This document shows, in pieces, positions 1-8,261 of a stretch of 32,029 nucleotides of DNA. Numbering within the stretch: position 1 is the stretch's first letter; each line of letters opens with the position of its first letter. The position numbers were made by a program, and so were the translations under genes. The notes under the pieces are model-generated. The model saw nothing but the letters and a program-made list of their open reading frames with translations, did no database searches and had not been told where the DNA came from. Location of the stretch: contig CANGIF010000037.1 of the NCBI GenBank assembly GCA_947453885.1, forward strand, positions 1 through 32,029, in the 5' to 3' direction. This DNA comes from Flavobacteriaceae bacterium (GTDB lineage Bacteria > Bacteroidota > Bacteroidia > Flavobacteriales > Flavobacteriaceae).

Positions 1-82
1 CCGGATGGATTTTAATAAACAAATAATTTGGAGCTCAAATAGTTTTTAAGATAACATTATACAATTTAGAAATCAATAAAAA

Positions 83-1003
83 ATGAGAAGAATATATTTA
101 GTAGTACTACTGGGGATTTTAACTGCAACAGGCGTTCACGGTCAGCAAGATCCCCATTATACGCAGTACATGTATAATATGAACGTAATTAATCCGGCCT
201 ATGCGGGATCAAAGGAGAATTTGTCTATAGGATTGTTGTATAGAAAACAGTGGGTTGATATAGAAGATGCTCCAACAACATTTACAGCCTCCGGATCTTC
301 ACCAGTAGGAAAGAATGTAGGATTAGGTTTATCGGTATTATCGGACAGAATTGGTCCAGTAGAGGAGAATAACATTTACGGAGACTTTTCATACACTTTA
401 AACTTAGGAGGTGAACATCGATTAGCCTTTGGAGTAAAGGCAGGAGTAACGATGCATAAAATAGATTTTTCACGAATACTACCAACTTTACCAATGGCAA
501 ATGACGATGCTTTTTCTGGAGGAAATCCAAGCTCAACCCATATGAATTTCGGGTCTGGATTGTTCTATTACACCAATAAATATTACATCGCTTTTTCAGT
601 TCCTAACATGTTAAAAACAGCTTATTTAGACTATAATGGAAAGAAATATGGAAGTGAAGTGGCCCATTATTTTTTAACAGGAGGATACGTATTTGATTTG
701 TCACCGACATTAAAGTTCAAGCCATTTGCTATGGTAAAATCAGCATTTCATGCACCAGTATCAGTTGATGTATCTACCAATTTTTTATTTAGCGAAGTCT
801 TCGAAGTCGGCGCTACATACAGACTACAAGACAGTTATGGACTTATGGCAAATTATGCAATCACACCAACTTTACGAATTGGTTATGCCTACGATCACAT
901 AGTGTCAGATTTAAAGGTATCTACACCTTCCTCGCACGAAATCATCATGTTATTTGATTTGAATTTCCCTAAAAAGGTATCCCGTTCATCTCGTTATTTC
1001 TAA
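83..1003 (+). CDS. PorP/SprF family type IX secretion system membrane protein
   Basis: A 306-residue protein with an N-terminal signal peptide (residues 1-20, cut near VHG-QQ) followed by QDPHYTQYMYN and NPAYAGS. These are the hallmark start of the PorP/SprF family. The rest is alternating beta-strand sequence ending in an aromatic residue, as expected of an outer-membrane barrel. Family members serve the type IX secretion and gliding machinery, and often help one particular large adhesin reach the surface, with their gene just downstream of that adhesin. The window starts 82 bases upstream, so the partner cannot be seen. The next gene starts 20 bases downstream, pointing to one operon. The ATG is preceded by an A-rich stretch without a Shine-Dalgarno sequence, normal for this phylum. 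Family call is firm; the particular substrate is unknown. Confidence 0.93.
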   Translation: MRRIYLVVLLGILTATGVHGQQDPHYTQYMYNMNVINPAYAGSKENLSIGLLYRKQWVDIEDAPTTFTASGSSPVGKNVGLGLSVLSDRIGPVEENNIYGDFSYTLNLGGEHRLAFGVKAGVTMHKIDFSRILPTLPMANDDAFSGGNPSSTHMNFGSGLFYYTNKYYIAFSVPNMLKTAYLDYNGKKYGSEVAHYFLTGGYVFDLSPTLKFKPFAMVKSAFHAPVSVDVSTNFLFSEVFEVGATYRLQDSYGLMANYAITPTLRIGYAYDHIVSDLKVSTPSSHEIIMLFDLNFPKKVSRSSRYF

Positions 1004-1023
1004 TATCAAACGCCCAAGCACTC

Positions 1024-2901
1024 ATGAAAAAACTATATATATCCTTAATTATTATAATGTTAGGTTCAAGCCTACTGGCCCAGAATCAAGACACCAAAAA
1101 AGCAGACAAATTGTATGGACAGTTTAAATACGTAGCAGCAGCAGAAGCGTATTTAAAATTAGTTACAGCCAACAAAGCAGATCAATACGTTTACAAACAA
1201 TTAGCAGACAGTTATTACAATACCTTCAATACAACAGAAGCAGTAAAGTGGTATTCAAAAGCAGTAGTACAAAGTAAAGACGCCGAAACGTATTACCGTT
1301 ACGCACAAATGCTAAAAGCAAATGGAAAATACGAGGAAGCAAACAAGCAAATGCAACAATTTGCGGCAAAAGCGCCAAACGATCAACGAGCAAAAGCATT
1401 TAAATCCAACCCAGACTATTTGCCAAAACTTTTAAGCAAACAAAAAGGCTATACCATAAAAGCCTTGGATATAAACAGTGATAAATCCGATTTTGGAGCA
1501 GTATTAAGCAATAACGCACTCTATTTTGCAAGTGCAAGAAACAAAGCTAAAAAAGTGTACGGTTGGACAAACGAACCCTACTTAGACATCTATCAAGCTA
1601 ATTACAATTTAGACGGAACTGTTACCAATGCAGTACCAGTAACTGAATTGAACACAAAATACAATGATGGACCAGTAACAGTAAGTAAAGATGGCAACAC
1701 CATGTATTTTGCAAGCGAAAGTTTTGTAGAGCACAGCTATGAAAAAGACAAAGTATCTAAAAATAAAATGGGACAAGTAAATTTGTTCAAAGCTACAAAG
1801 TCAGGATCGACATGGGGTAACATAACCCCTTTGCCATTCAACAGCGGTAGTTATTCAACCTCAAATCCAGCATTGAGTAGAGACGGTAAAACACTTTATT
1901 TTTCTTCCGATATGCCAGGGGGATTAGGAGGGAATGATATTTGGAAAATAGCGGTAAAACCAGATGGAAGTTTTGATAAACCAGTGAATGCGGGTAATAA
2001 AATTAATACAGAAGGAAACGAAAGTTTTCCATATCTATCAGAAGACGGTAAAACACTGTTTTTTGCATCAAGCGGACTACCAGGATTGGGAGGATATGAT
2101 GTTTTTCAAATCGATTTGTCAAAAGATGCAGAAGCCGTAAATTTAGGCCAACCAATTAATAGCGAGAAAGACGATTTTGCCTTTACTTTTTATCAAGAAA
2201 AAAACATAGGTTTTTTCTCAACAAATAGAGATAATAAAGACGATCAAATTTACCAAGCAAAACCAATTTGTGCACTTGATTTATTAGCAACAGTTACCAA
2301 TGGGAAAACAGGATTGGTATTAACACAAGCAAAAGTGGCGTTACTAGATGAAAAGAAAAATATTGTTGCCACAGAAATGAGTAACGAAAAAGGAGAAGTT
2401 AACTTTAGAGTAGCATGTGAGCAAAGCTACACGCTACAAGTATCAAAAGATGGTTTTGAAGGAAATACTTTTGCAGTAGCCAAGGTAATCAAGCCAACGC
2501 AAACCAAAATAGACACACCTTTACAACCAATAGATGTAATAGTTACGGAAAAAGAAGTAGTGTTAAATTCTATATTTTTTGAATACAAAAAAAGCAATAT
2601 TACACAAGAAGGAGCATTTGAATTGGATAAGTTAGTACAAGTGATGCAAAATAATGCCAACATGGTCATTATGGTAAAAGCACACACAGATAGTAGAGGT
2701 AGCGATAAATATAATTTAAACCTATCAGAACAACGAGCCAATGCAACTGTTCAATATGTAATCTCAAAAGGAATAGCTGCAACTAGAATTACAGGAAAAG
2801 GTTATGGTGAAAGCGAACCAAAAGTGGACTGTAAAGACCAATGCACAGAAGAGGAATATGCACAAAACAGAAGATCTGAGTTTTTAATTGTAAAGAAATA
2901 A
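1024..2901 (+). CDS. OmpA-family lipid/peptidoglycan-anchoring protein with TPR and PD40 repeats (PorE-like)
   Basis: A 625-residue envelope protein. Residues 1-19 are a signal peptide. Residues about 25-125 are TPR-like helices (EAYLKLV, ADSYYNTFNTTEAVKWYSKA). Residues about 145-410 carry WD40-like PD40 repeats (LSRDGKTLYFSSD, LSEDGKTLFFAS). Residues about 415-500 resemble a carboxypeptidase-regulatory beta-sandwich. Residues about 512-625 form an OmpA C-terminal peptidoglycan-binding domain, with AHTDSRGS, LSEQRA and NRRSEF visible. The same domain order occurs in PorE-type proteins that tie the type IX secretion system to the cell wall. Its position 20 bases behind a porP/sprF gene fits a shared envelope role. 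A strong bidirectional terminator closes the operon. Whether it is the core PorE or one of several paralogues cannot be decided here. Confidence 0.9.
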   Translation: MKKLYISLIIIMLGSSLLAQNQDTKKADKLYGQFKYVAAAEAYLKLVTANKADQYVYKQLADSYYNTFNTTEAVKWYSKAVVQSKDAETYYRYAQMLKANGKYEEANKQMQQFAAKAPNDQRAKAFKSNPDYLPKLLSKQKGYTIKALDINSDKSDFGAVLSNNALYFASARNKAKKVYGWTNEPYLDIYQANYNLDGTVTNAVPVTELNTKYNDGPVTVSKDGNTMYFASESFVEHSYEKDKVSKNKMGQVNLFKATKSGSTWGNITPLPFNSGSYSTSNPALSRDGKTLYFSSDMPGGLGGNDIWKIAVKPDGSFDKPVNAGNKINTEGNESFPYLSEDGKTLFFASSGLPGLGGYDVFQIDLSKDAEAVNLGQPINSEKDDFAFTFYQEKNIGFFSTNRDNKDDQIYQAKPICALDLLATVTNGKTGLVLTQAKVALLDEKKNIVATEMSNEKGEVNFRVACEQSYTLQVSKDGFEGNTFAVAKVIKPTQTKIDTPLQPIDVIVTEKEVVLNSIFFEYKKSNITQEGAFELDKLVQVMQNNANMVIMVKAHTDSRGSDKYNLNLSEQRANATVQYVISKGIAATRITGKGYGESEPKVDCKDQCTEEEYAQNRRSEFLIVKK

Positions 2902-2929
2902 AAAAAGCAGTTTTTTAAATCAATAATAA

Positions 2930-2973
2930 AAAAAATACCCCAAAAAGTTAACCTTTTTTGGGGTATTTTTTTT
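2930..2973. terminator. Bidirectional intrinsic terminator between the OmpA-like gene and recJ
   Basis: A near-perfect hairpin with arms AAAAAATACCCCAAAAA and TTTTTTGGGGTATTTTTT around a short loop. It is A-rich on its left and T-rich on its right, so it can act on both strands. It lies between the convergent ends of the OmpA-like gene (stop at 2901) and recJ (stop at 2997). Confidence 0.9.
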
Positions 2974-2996
2974 GTTAAATTAAGTATTTTATATAG

Positions 2997-4706
2997 CTAA
3001 ATTTCATTTTTTAATGATGCGCTTAAATCTTTTAACCTTAATTGTATAGAATATAAACCATTGTATTCGCTTTCATCAATACAATATACAATGTCAATAT
3101 TTTTTTTATGAGTTGTTAATGCTATTTTTTTTCCTACTCCAAATCCAATAGCAGGTATTCCTTCGGAATCATTTTGTTTTATAAATAGTTTCAAATGTTC
3201 TTCTTCTTTTCCAAGTAATCTACCATGTCCTGTATCACATACACTATTTGATTTAAAAACAGGAGTCATATTTCCTGGGCCAAATGGTTCAAATTGATTC
3301 AAAAGACGGATCAATTTTGGCGAAATATCGGTAAAATTTATTTCTAAATCAATCGTTATTTCTGGAATTAAAAGGTCTGGATTAATCGTAGTTTTTACTA
3401 CTTTCTCAAAAGCTATTTTAAATGCTTCGTAATTTTCTTCTTTTAATGTCATACCAGCAGCGTATTTGTGTCCTCCAAATTGATCCAAATAAGAAGCGCA
3501 CTCTTCTATTGCCTTGTATACATCAAATTCTTTAACAGACCTTGCTGATCCTGCAAGCTTATCACCACTTTTGGTAAATACTAAAGTTGGTCGATAATAG
3601 GTTTCTGTTAAACGAGAAGCAACTATACCAATAACCCCTTTGTGCCATTTTTCATTGTAAACTACGGTTGTAAAATTGTTTTGTTCCTTTTTTAGTTCTA
3701 TTTCAAGTAGTGCTTCAATTGTAATTTGTTTGTCTAAATCTTTTCTATTGGTGTTGTGATTTTCAATTTCTGAAGCATAAATTTCTGCTTGATTTATATT
3801 GTATTCTGTTAATAATGCAACTGCTTCATTGCCATGTTTTATTCGTCCAGCAGCATTTATACGTGGAGCAATATAAAAAACTACATCTGTTATAGTAAAT
3901 TTATTTTTCTTACTGTTTTGAATTAGCGCTTTAATTCCAGCTCTCGGATTTGAATTAATTACTTCCAAACCAATTTTGGTTAGCACTCTGTTTTCACCTG
4001 TAATTGGAACAATATCTGCTGCAATTGCTGTTGCAACTAAATCAAGATAGGGAATATAACTATCAACACTATAATTTAAATTTGAACCTAAAGCTTGAAT
4101 CAGCTTGAAGCCTATTCCACATCCACAAAGTTCATCATAAGGATACTTGCAATCGGATCTTTTTGGGTCTAAAACTGCAACTGCTTTCGGTACTTCTTCT
4201 CCAGGCAAGTGATGGTCACAAATAATAAAATCAATTGATTTAGTGTTTGCATACGTTACATGATCTATAGATTTGATACCGCAATCTAAGGCAATTATCA
4301 ACGAAATTGCATTGTCTTCTGCATAATCAATTCCTTTGTATGAAATTCCATAGCCCTCATCGTACCTATCAGGAATATATGTTGCAACATTTGGATAATA
4401 ACTTTTAAGGAATGATGCTACTAAAGCAACCGCTGTTGTACCATCAACATCATAGTCACCAAAAACTAAAATATTTTCGTTATTAAAAATTGCTTTTTCA
4501 ATCCTAGTTACCGCTTTTTCCATGTCTTTCATTAAAAAAGGGTCATGTAAGTCTGCTAATGTTGGTCTAAAAAAGGATTTTGCTGCTTCAAAAGTTTCAA
4601 TACCTCTTTGGACTAGTAGCGTAGCAATAATGGGCTCTACGTTAAGTTCCTGTTGAAGATGTTGCACTTTTGTACTATCGGGTGTTTTTTTAAGAGTCCA
4701 TCTCAT
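2997..4706 (-). CDS. recJ: Single-stranded-DNA-specific exonuclease RecJ
   Basis: A 569-residue protein with the RecJ/DHH phosphoesterase motifs in order: GDYDVDGTT (residues 83-91), DCG (141-143), CDHHLP (163-168), then RINAAGRI and, in the DHHA1 domain, FGGHKYAAG. The final third is the OB-fold region typical of bacterial RecJ, and the length matches the family. RecJ degrades single-stranded DNA 5' to 3' in recombination and mismatch or base-excision repair, using Mn2+ or Mg2+ bound by the Asp/His residues. It lies behind the terminator of the upstream pyrophosphatase gene, so it should have its own promoter in 4707-4885. I saw no good TAnnTTTG match there. Confidence 0.95.
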   Translation of the reverse strand: MRWTLKKTPDSTKVQHLQQELNVEPIIATLLVQRGIETFEAAKSFFRPTLADLHDPFLMKDMEKAVTRIEKAIFNNENILVFGDYDVDGTTAVALVASFLKSYYPNVATYIPDRYDEGYGISYKGIDYAEDNAISLIIALDCGIKSIDHVTYANTKSIDFIICDHHLPGEEVPKAVAVLDPKRSDCKYPYDELCGCGIGFKLIQALGSNLNYSVDSYIPYLDLVATAIAADIVPITGENRVLTKIGLEVINSNPRAGIKALIQNSKKNKFTITDVVFYIAPRINAAGRIKHGNEAVALLTEYNINQAEIYASEIENHNTNRKDLDKQITIEALLEIELKKEQNNFTTVVYNEKWHKGVIGIVASRLTETYYRPTLVFTKSGDKLAGSARSVKEFDVYKAIEECASYLDQFGGHKYAAGMTLKEENYEAFKIAFEKVVKTTINPDLLIPEITIDLEINFTDISPKLIRLLNQFEPFGPGNMTPVFKSNSVCDTGHGRLLGKEEEHLKLFIKQNDSEGIPAIGFGVGKKIALTTHKKNIDIVYCIDESEYNGLYSIQLRLKDLSASLKNEI

Positions 4707-4885
4707 ATTAAAAAAAATGAAAAAGTATTATGACCTATAAAAGTAAATAAAAAAAATAGTTTATTAAATTAATTGAAAAATAAAAATTAAAGCGTAAGTA
4801 ACAATTTAAAACACACCATTTTTAATTAATTTGAAATTCTATCATAGAATATAAGATATTCTTTTAAAACAATAGCTCAAAAACA

Positions 4886-4915
4886 AAAAGTGCCCCACTT
4901 TTGTGAGGCACTTTT
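4886..4915 (-). terminator. Intrinsic terminator of the membrane pyrophosphatase gene
   Basis: Hairpin AAAAGTGCC / GGCACTTTT (4886-4894 and 4907-4915), with an inner CAC/GTG stem and a TTTT loop. It begins 21 bases beyond the stop codon of the minus-strand hppA gene. The A-run on its left reads as a T-run on the minus strand. Confidence 0.85.
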
Positions 4916-4936
4916 AAAATAAACTAATTTTAAAAA

Positions 4937-7501
4937 CTATTTTAAAGCTTCCACTTTCGCTTTTACTTCTTCTAAAGAACCTTCAAAAGTTTGTGTAGTT
5001 GCTTTTCCTTTTTCAGTTGTTGTAACCGTAGCTTTTGCTTTCCCATTTTCGTTGGTCATTTCTACTTTTACATTTTTATCTCCTTTTGCACAACATGATT
5101 TTCCTTCTCCTTCTTTACAAGCTGGAGCAACGAATTTTCCGTTAGCATCATAATGAGACAAACATTTTTCTTTTTGCTCTGGTGTACATTTTAGACTGTC
5201 GCACATTTTAGCGCATTCGTCTTTAGTCATTGTAGCACATTTGGACATGTCGCATTTACCCATATCTTCTGAGCAAGCTGTTTTCATTTCCACTGTACAT
5301 TTCATTTCTTTTTTCTCTGGAGCAACACCATTTCCTAAGATAGGAGCGATTACTAATCCAATTAAACAAGTTAATTTGATTAAGATGTTCATCGATGGCC
5401 CTGAAGTGTCTTTAAATGGATCACCAACAGTATCTCCAGTAACGGCAGCTTTGTGAGCATCAGAACCTTTGAAAGTCATTTCTCCATTGATTTCAACACC
5501 CGCTTCGAAAGATTTTTTAGCATTATCCCAAGCACCCCCAGCGTTGTTTTGGAACACAGCCCATAGTACACCTGATACTGTTACACCTGCCATATACCCA
5601 CCTAACATTTCAGCAATTAATTGGTTGTTATCTCCGTACACTAATTTACCTAACAATACAATTGCGATTGGGAAACCAATAGTTAAAATTCCTGGCAACA
5701 TCATTTCACGTAATGCTGCTTTGGTAGAAATCTCCACACATTTACCGTATTCTGGTTTACCAGTTCCTTCCATAATTCCTGGAATTTCTTTGAACTGACG
5801 ACGCACTTCATATACCATATCCATAGCCGCTTTACCTACAGAGTTCATTGCTAATGCAGAGAACACTACAGGAATCATACCTCCAACAAATAACATGGCT
5901 AATACTGGCGCTTTGAAGATGTTGATACCATCAATTCCTGTAAACGTTACATAAGCAGCAAATAAAGCTAACGAAGTTAAAGCCGCAGAAGCTATTGCGA
6001 AACCTTTTCCAGTTGCAGCAGTTGTGTTTCCAACTGAATCCAAGATGTCTGTACGAGTACGAACTTCTTTAGGTAATTCACTCATTTCAGCAATACCACC
6101 TGCATTATCAGAAATTGGTCCGAAAGCGTCGATTGCTAATTGCATAGCCGTTGTAGCCATCATTGCAGAAGCTGCCAAAGCCACACCGTAGAAACCTGCT
6201 AAAGCATATGTTGACCAGATTGCTCCAGCAAATAATAATACGGTTGGGAAAGTAGAAATCATACCAGTAGCTAAACCAGCGATTACGTTAGTTCCTGCAC
6301 CCGTTGACGATTTTTGTACAATTGCCAAAACTGGTTTTGTACCTAAACCTGTATAATATTCCGTTACTGATGATATTGCACCACCAACAAATAATCCAAT
6401 TAAAGTTGCGTAGAAAACACGCATTGAAGAGATATCTTGTAATCCTTCACCAAAGAAAGTCATTTTCATTGTTTCTGGCAACATCATTCTTACAAGAACA
6501 AAACATGCCGCAGCAGTTAATGCAATAGAAATCCAGTTTCCAATGTTTAATGCTTTTTGAACTTGAGCTTCTTTTGCATCATCACTAGAGATTTTTACCA
6601 CCATAGTTCCTATAATAGAAAATAAGATTCCGAAACCAGCGATAGCCATTGGTAATAAAATTGGTCCGATTCCGCCAAATTTATCAACAATCATTCCACC
6701 CATATCTTTAATCACATAGTTACCTAATACCATTGCAGCTAAAACTGTCGCAACATAAGAACCAAATAAATCGGCACCCATACCAGCAACGTCACCTACG
6801 TTATCTCCAACGTTATCTGCAATAGTTGCAGGATTTCTTGGATCATCTTCTGGAATTCCAGCTTCCACTTTACCTACTAAGTCAGCACCTACGTCAGCAG
6901 CTTTAGTATAAATACCACCACCTACACGAGCAAACAATGCAATAGATTCTGCTCCTAATGAAAATCCAGCAAGAGTTTCAAGAACCACTGTCATGTCTTC
7001 AGTTGAAGTCCAAACACCATTCATGAAATATCTAAAAAAGAAAATGAAGAATCCTGTTAACCCTAAAACTGCTAAACCAGCTACACCTAATCCCATTACG
7101 GTACCACCTCCAAAAGACACTTTTAACGCTTGAGGCAAACTAGTACGAGCTGCTTGTGTAGTTCTTACGTTAGTTTTAGTTGCGATTTTCATCCCCATAT
7201 TTCCAGCTAAAGCTGAAAAGAATGCTCCGAAAATAAATGCAATAACAATTAATAAATGCGTTTTAACTCCTGGTAAAAAAGTAATACCAGCCAAAACCAA
7301 ACTCGCTATTAAAACAAAAATTGCTAATAATCTGTATTCTGCTTTTAAGAAAGCTAAGGCACCCTCGTAGATGTAATCTGAAATTTCTTTCATTTTTCCA
7401 TCACCAGCGTCTTGTTTTAAAACCCAAGATCTTTTGATTGCCATAAAAGCCAATCCTATTAATGCCATTACTATAGGCACATAAATCATCATTGATTCCA
7501 T
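4937..7501 (-). CDS. hppA: K+-dependent membrane-bound ion-translocating pyrophosphatase with Cys-rich C-terminal extension
   Basis: An 854-residue integral membrane enzyme that couples PPi hydrolysis to H+ and/or Na+ pumping. The substrate site is clear: DVGADLVGK (residues 203-211) and DDPRNPATIADNVGDNVGD (219-237). GNTTAATGKG (491-500) has Ala where K+-independent enzymes have Lys, so the enzyme should need K+. About 16 membrane helices run to residue about 725. Unusually, about 129 more residues follow. Residues 735-804 hold 11 cysteines, including a CC pair and several CxxxC or CxxxxC spacings. Residues about 809-854 are a Lys/Thr/Glu-rich segment. In this family the C-terminus normally faces away from the cytoplasm, so the tail may be periplasmic; that is inference. 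The soluble pyrophosphatase gene lies just upstream on the same strand but behind its own terminator. Which ion is pumped cannot be told by eye. Confidence 0.95.
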   Translation of the reverse strand: MESMMIYVPIVMALIGLAFMAIKRSWVLKQDAGDGKMKEISDYIYEGALAFLKAEYRLLAIFVLIASLVLAGITFLPGVKTHLLIVIAFIFGAFFSALAGNMGMKIATKTNVRTTQAARTSLPQALKVSFGGGTVMGLGVAGLAVLGLTGFFIFFFRYFMNGVWTSTEDMTVVLETLAGFSLGAESIALFARVGGGIYTKAADVGADLVGKVEAGIPEDDPRNPATIADNVGDNVGDVAGMGADLFGSYVATVLAAMVLGNYVIKDMGGMIVDKFGGIGPILLPMAIAGFGILFSIIGTMVVKISSDDAKEAQVQKALNIGNWISIALTAAACFVLVRMMLPETMKMTFFGEGLQDISSMRVFYATLIGLFVGGAISSVTEYYTGLGTKPVLAIVQKSSTGAGTNVIAGLATGMISTFPTVLLFAGAIWSTYALAGFYGVALAASAMMATTAMQLAIDAFGPISDNAGGIAEMSELPKEVRTRTDILDSVGNTTAATGKGFAIASAALTSLALFAAYVTFTGIDGINIFKAPVLAMLFVGGMIPVVFSALAMNSVGKAAMDMVYEVRRQFKEIPGIMEGTGKPEYGKCVEISTKAALREMMLPGILTIGFPIAIVLLGKLVYGDNNQLIAEMLGGYMAGVTVSGVLWAVFQNNAGGAWDNAKKSFEAGVEINGEMTFKGSDAHKAAVTGDTVGDPFKDTSGPSMNILIKLTCLIGLVIAPILGNGVAPEKKEMKCTVEMKTACSEDMGKCDMSKCATMTKDECAKMCDSLKCTPEQKEKCLSHYDANGKFVAPACKEGEGKSCCAKGDKNVKVEMTNENGKAKATVTTTEKGKATTQTFEGSLEEVKAKVEALK

Positions 7502-7534
7502 ATTGTATTTATTGGTTATTAATTAATTCGGTTG

Positions 7535-7542
7535 CAAATATA
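7535..7542 (-). promoter_or_regulatory. -7 element of the hppA promoter
   Basis: On the minus strand this reads TATATTTG, matching the Bacteroidota TAnnTTTG consensus, and would give a leader of about 25-30 nt before the hppA start. No TTTG is found at 17-19 bases upstream, where the sequence runs into the ppa terminator. Confidence 0.5.
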
Positions 7543-7556
7543 AGTAAAGTTAACAA

Positions 7557-7589
7557 ATAAAAAAGCACTATTAAATTACTAATAGTGCT
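7557..7589 (-). terminator. Intrinsic terminator of ppa
   Basis: Hairpin AGCACTATTA / TAATAGTGCT (7564-7573 and 7580-7589) with a 6-base loop. On the minus strand it is followed by TTTTTT. It starts 22 bases after the ppa stop codon and separates ppa from hppA. Confidence 0.85.
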
Positions 7590-7611
7590 CAATTTAAGTA
7601 ACCGATATTTA

Positions 7612-8142
7612 TTATTTTATACTGAATAATCCAGCGGGCTTGTTTTCTATTTGCTCAAAACGTTCAATGCATTCAGCAAGAATTTCTTTTGCTTTTGCAA
7701 CATTTCCCCAGCCTTCTACGTCAACTTGTTTGTTTTCTAAATCTTTGTATACTTGAAAAAAGTGCTCAATCTCCTTAAGTAAATGGGGATTCATATCGGA
7801 CAGGTCTTCTAATTTATTCCAAATTGGATCTGAGACAGGAACACAAAGTACTTTATCATCTGGACCTTTATCGTCTGCCATGTGAAAAACGCCTATTGGT
7901 TTTACTTCCATAACACAACCTGGAAATGTTGGCTCTGTAACCAACACCAAAACATCTAAGGGATCTCCGTCTAAAGCTAAAGTTTCAGGAATAAAGCCAT
8001 AATCTGCTGGATACATCATTGAAGAAAACAACATTCTGTCATAACGTATTTTCTTTAATTCAAAATCATATTCATACTTGTTGCGGCTTCCTTTTGGGAT
8101 TTCAATTAACACATCAAAAGATGTTCCTTTTTTTGGGCTCAT
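7612..8142 (-). CDS. ppa: Soluble inorganic pyrophosphatase (family I)
   Basis: A 176-residue cytosolic enzyme that hydrolyses PPi to two phosphates and pulls biosynthetic reactions forward. Family I features are present: EIPKGSRNKYEYD near the start, PADYGFIPET, and the metal-binding DGDPLDVLVL that matches the DxDPxD signature. The length is the usual bacterial size. It lies immediately upstream of the membrane-bound pyrophosphatase gene in the same direction, but a terminator and a separate -7 element between them argue for separate transcription. Confidence 0.95.
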   Translation of the reverse strand: MSPKKGTSFDVLIEIPKGSRNKYEYDFELKKIRYDRMLFSSMMYPADYGFIPETLALDGDPLDVLVLVTEPTFPGCVMEVKPIGVFHMADDKGPDDKVLCVPVSDPIWNKLEDLSDMNPHLLKEIEHFFQVYKDLENKQVDVEGWGNVAKAKEILAECIERFEQIENKPAGLFSIK

Positions 8143-8184
8143 GTTTGTTTTTGTTTTACGTTCTTACTTATAAATAACGGTATG

Positions 8185-8215
8185 CAAAAATAAGCATTAG
8201 ACAAAGAGTAGCAAA
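8185..8215 (-). promoter_or_regulatory. ppa promoter
   Basis: On the minus strand, TTTG (8212-8215), a 19-base spacer, then TATTTTTG (8185-8192). Both parts fit the Bacteroidota -33/-7 consensus. The -7 element ends 42 bases before the ppa start. Confidence 0.6.
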
Positions 8216-8261
8216 TGTATAAATGCAATTTTTATATACACAAGAGGATGAATATTATTAA

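Noticed and set aside
1..26. C-terminus of an upstream gene: frame 3 reads GWILINK then stop at 24-26; frame 1 reads PDGF then stop.
   Set aside because: An adhesin gene before porP/sprF would be typical, but too few codons are visible to choose a frame or name a product.
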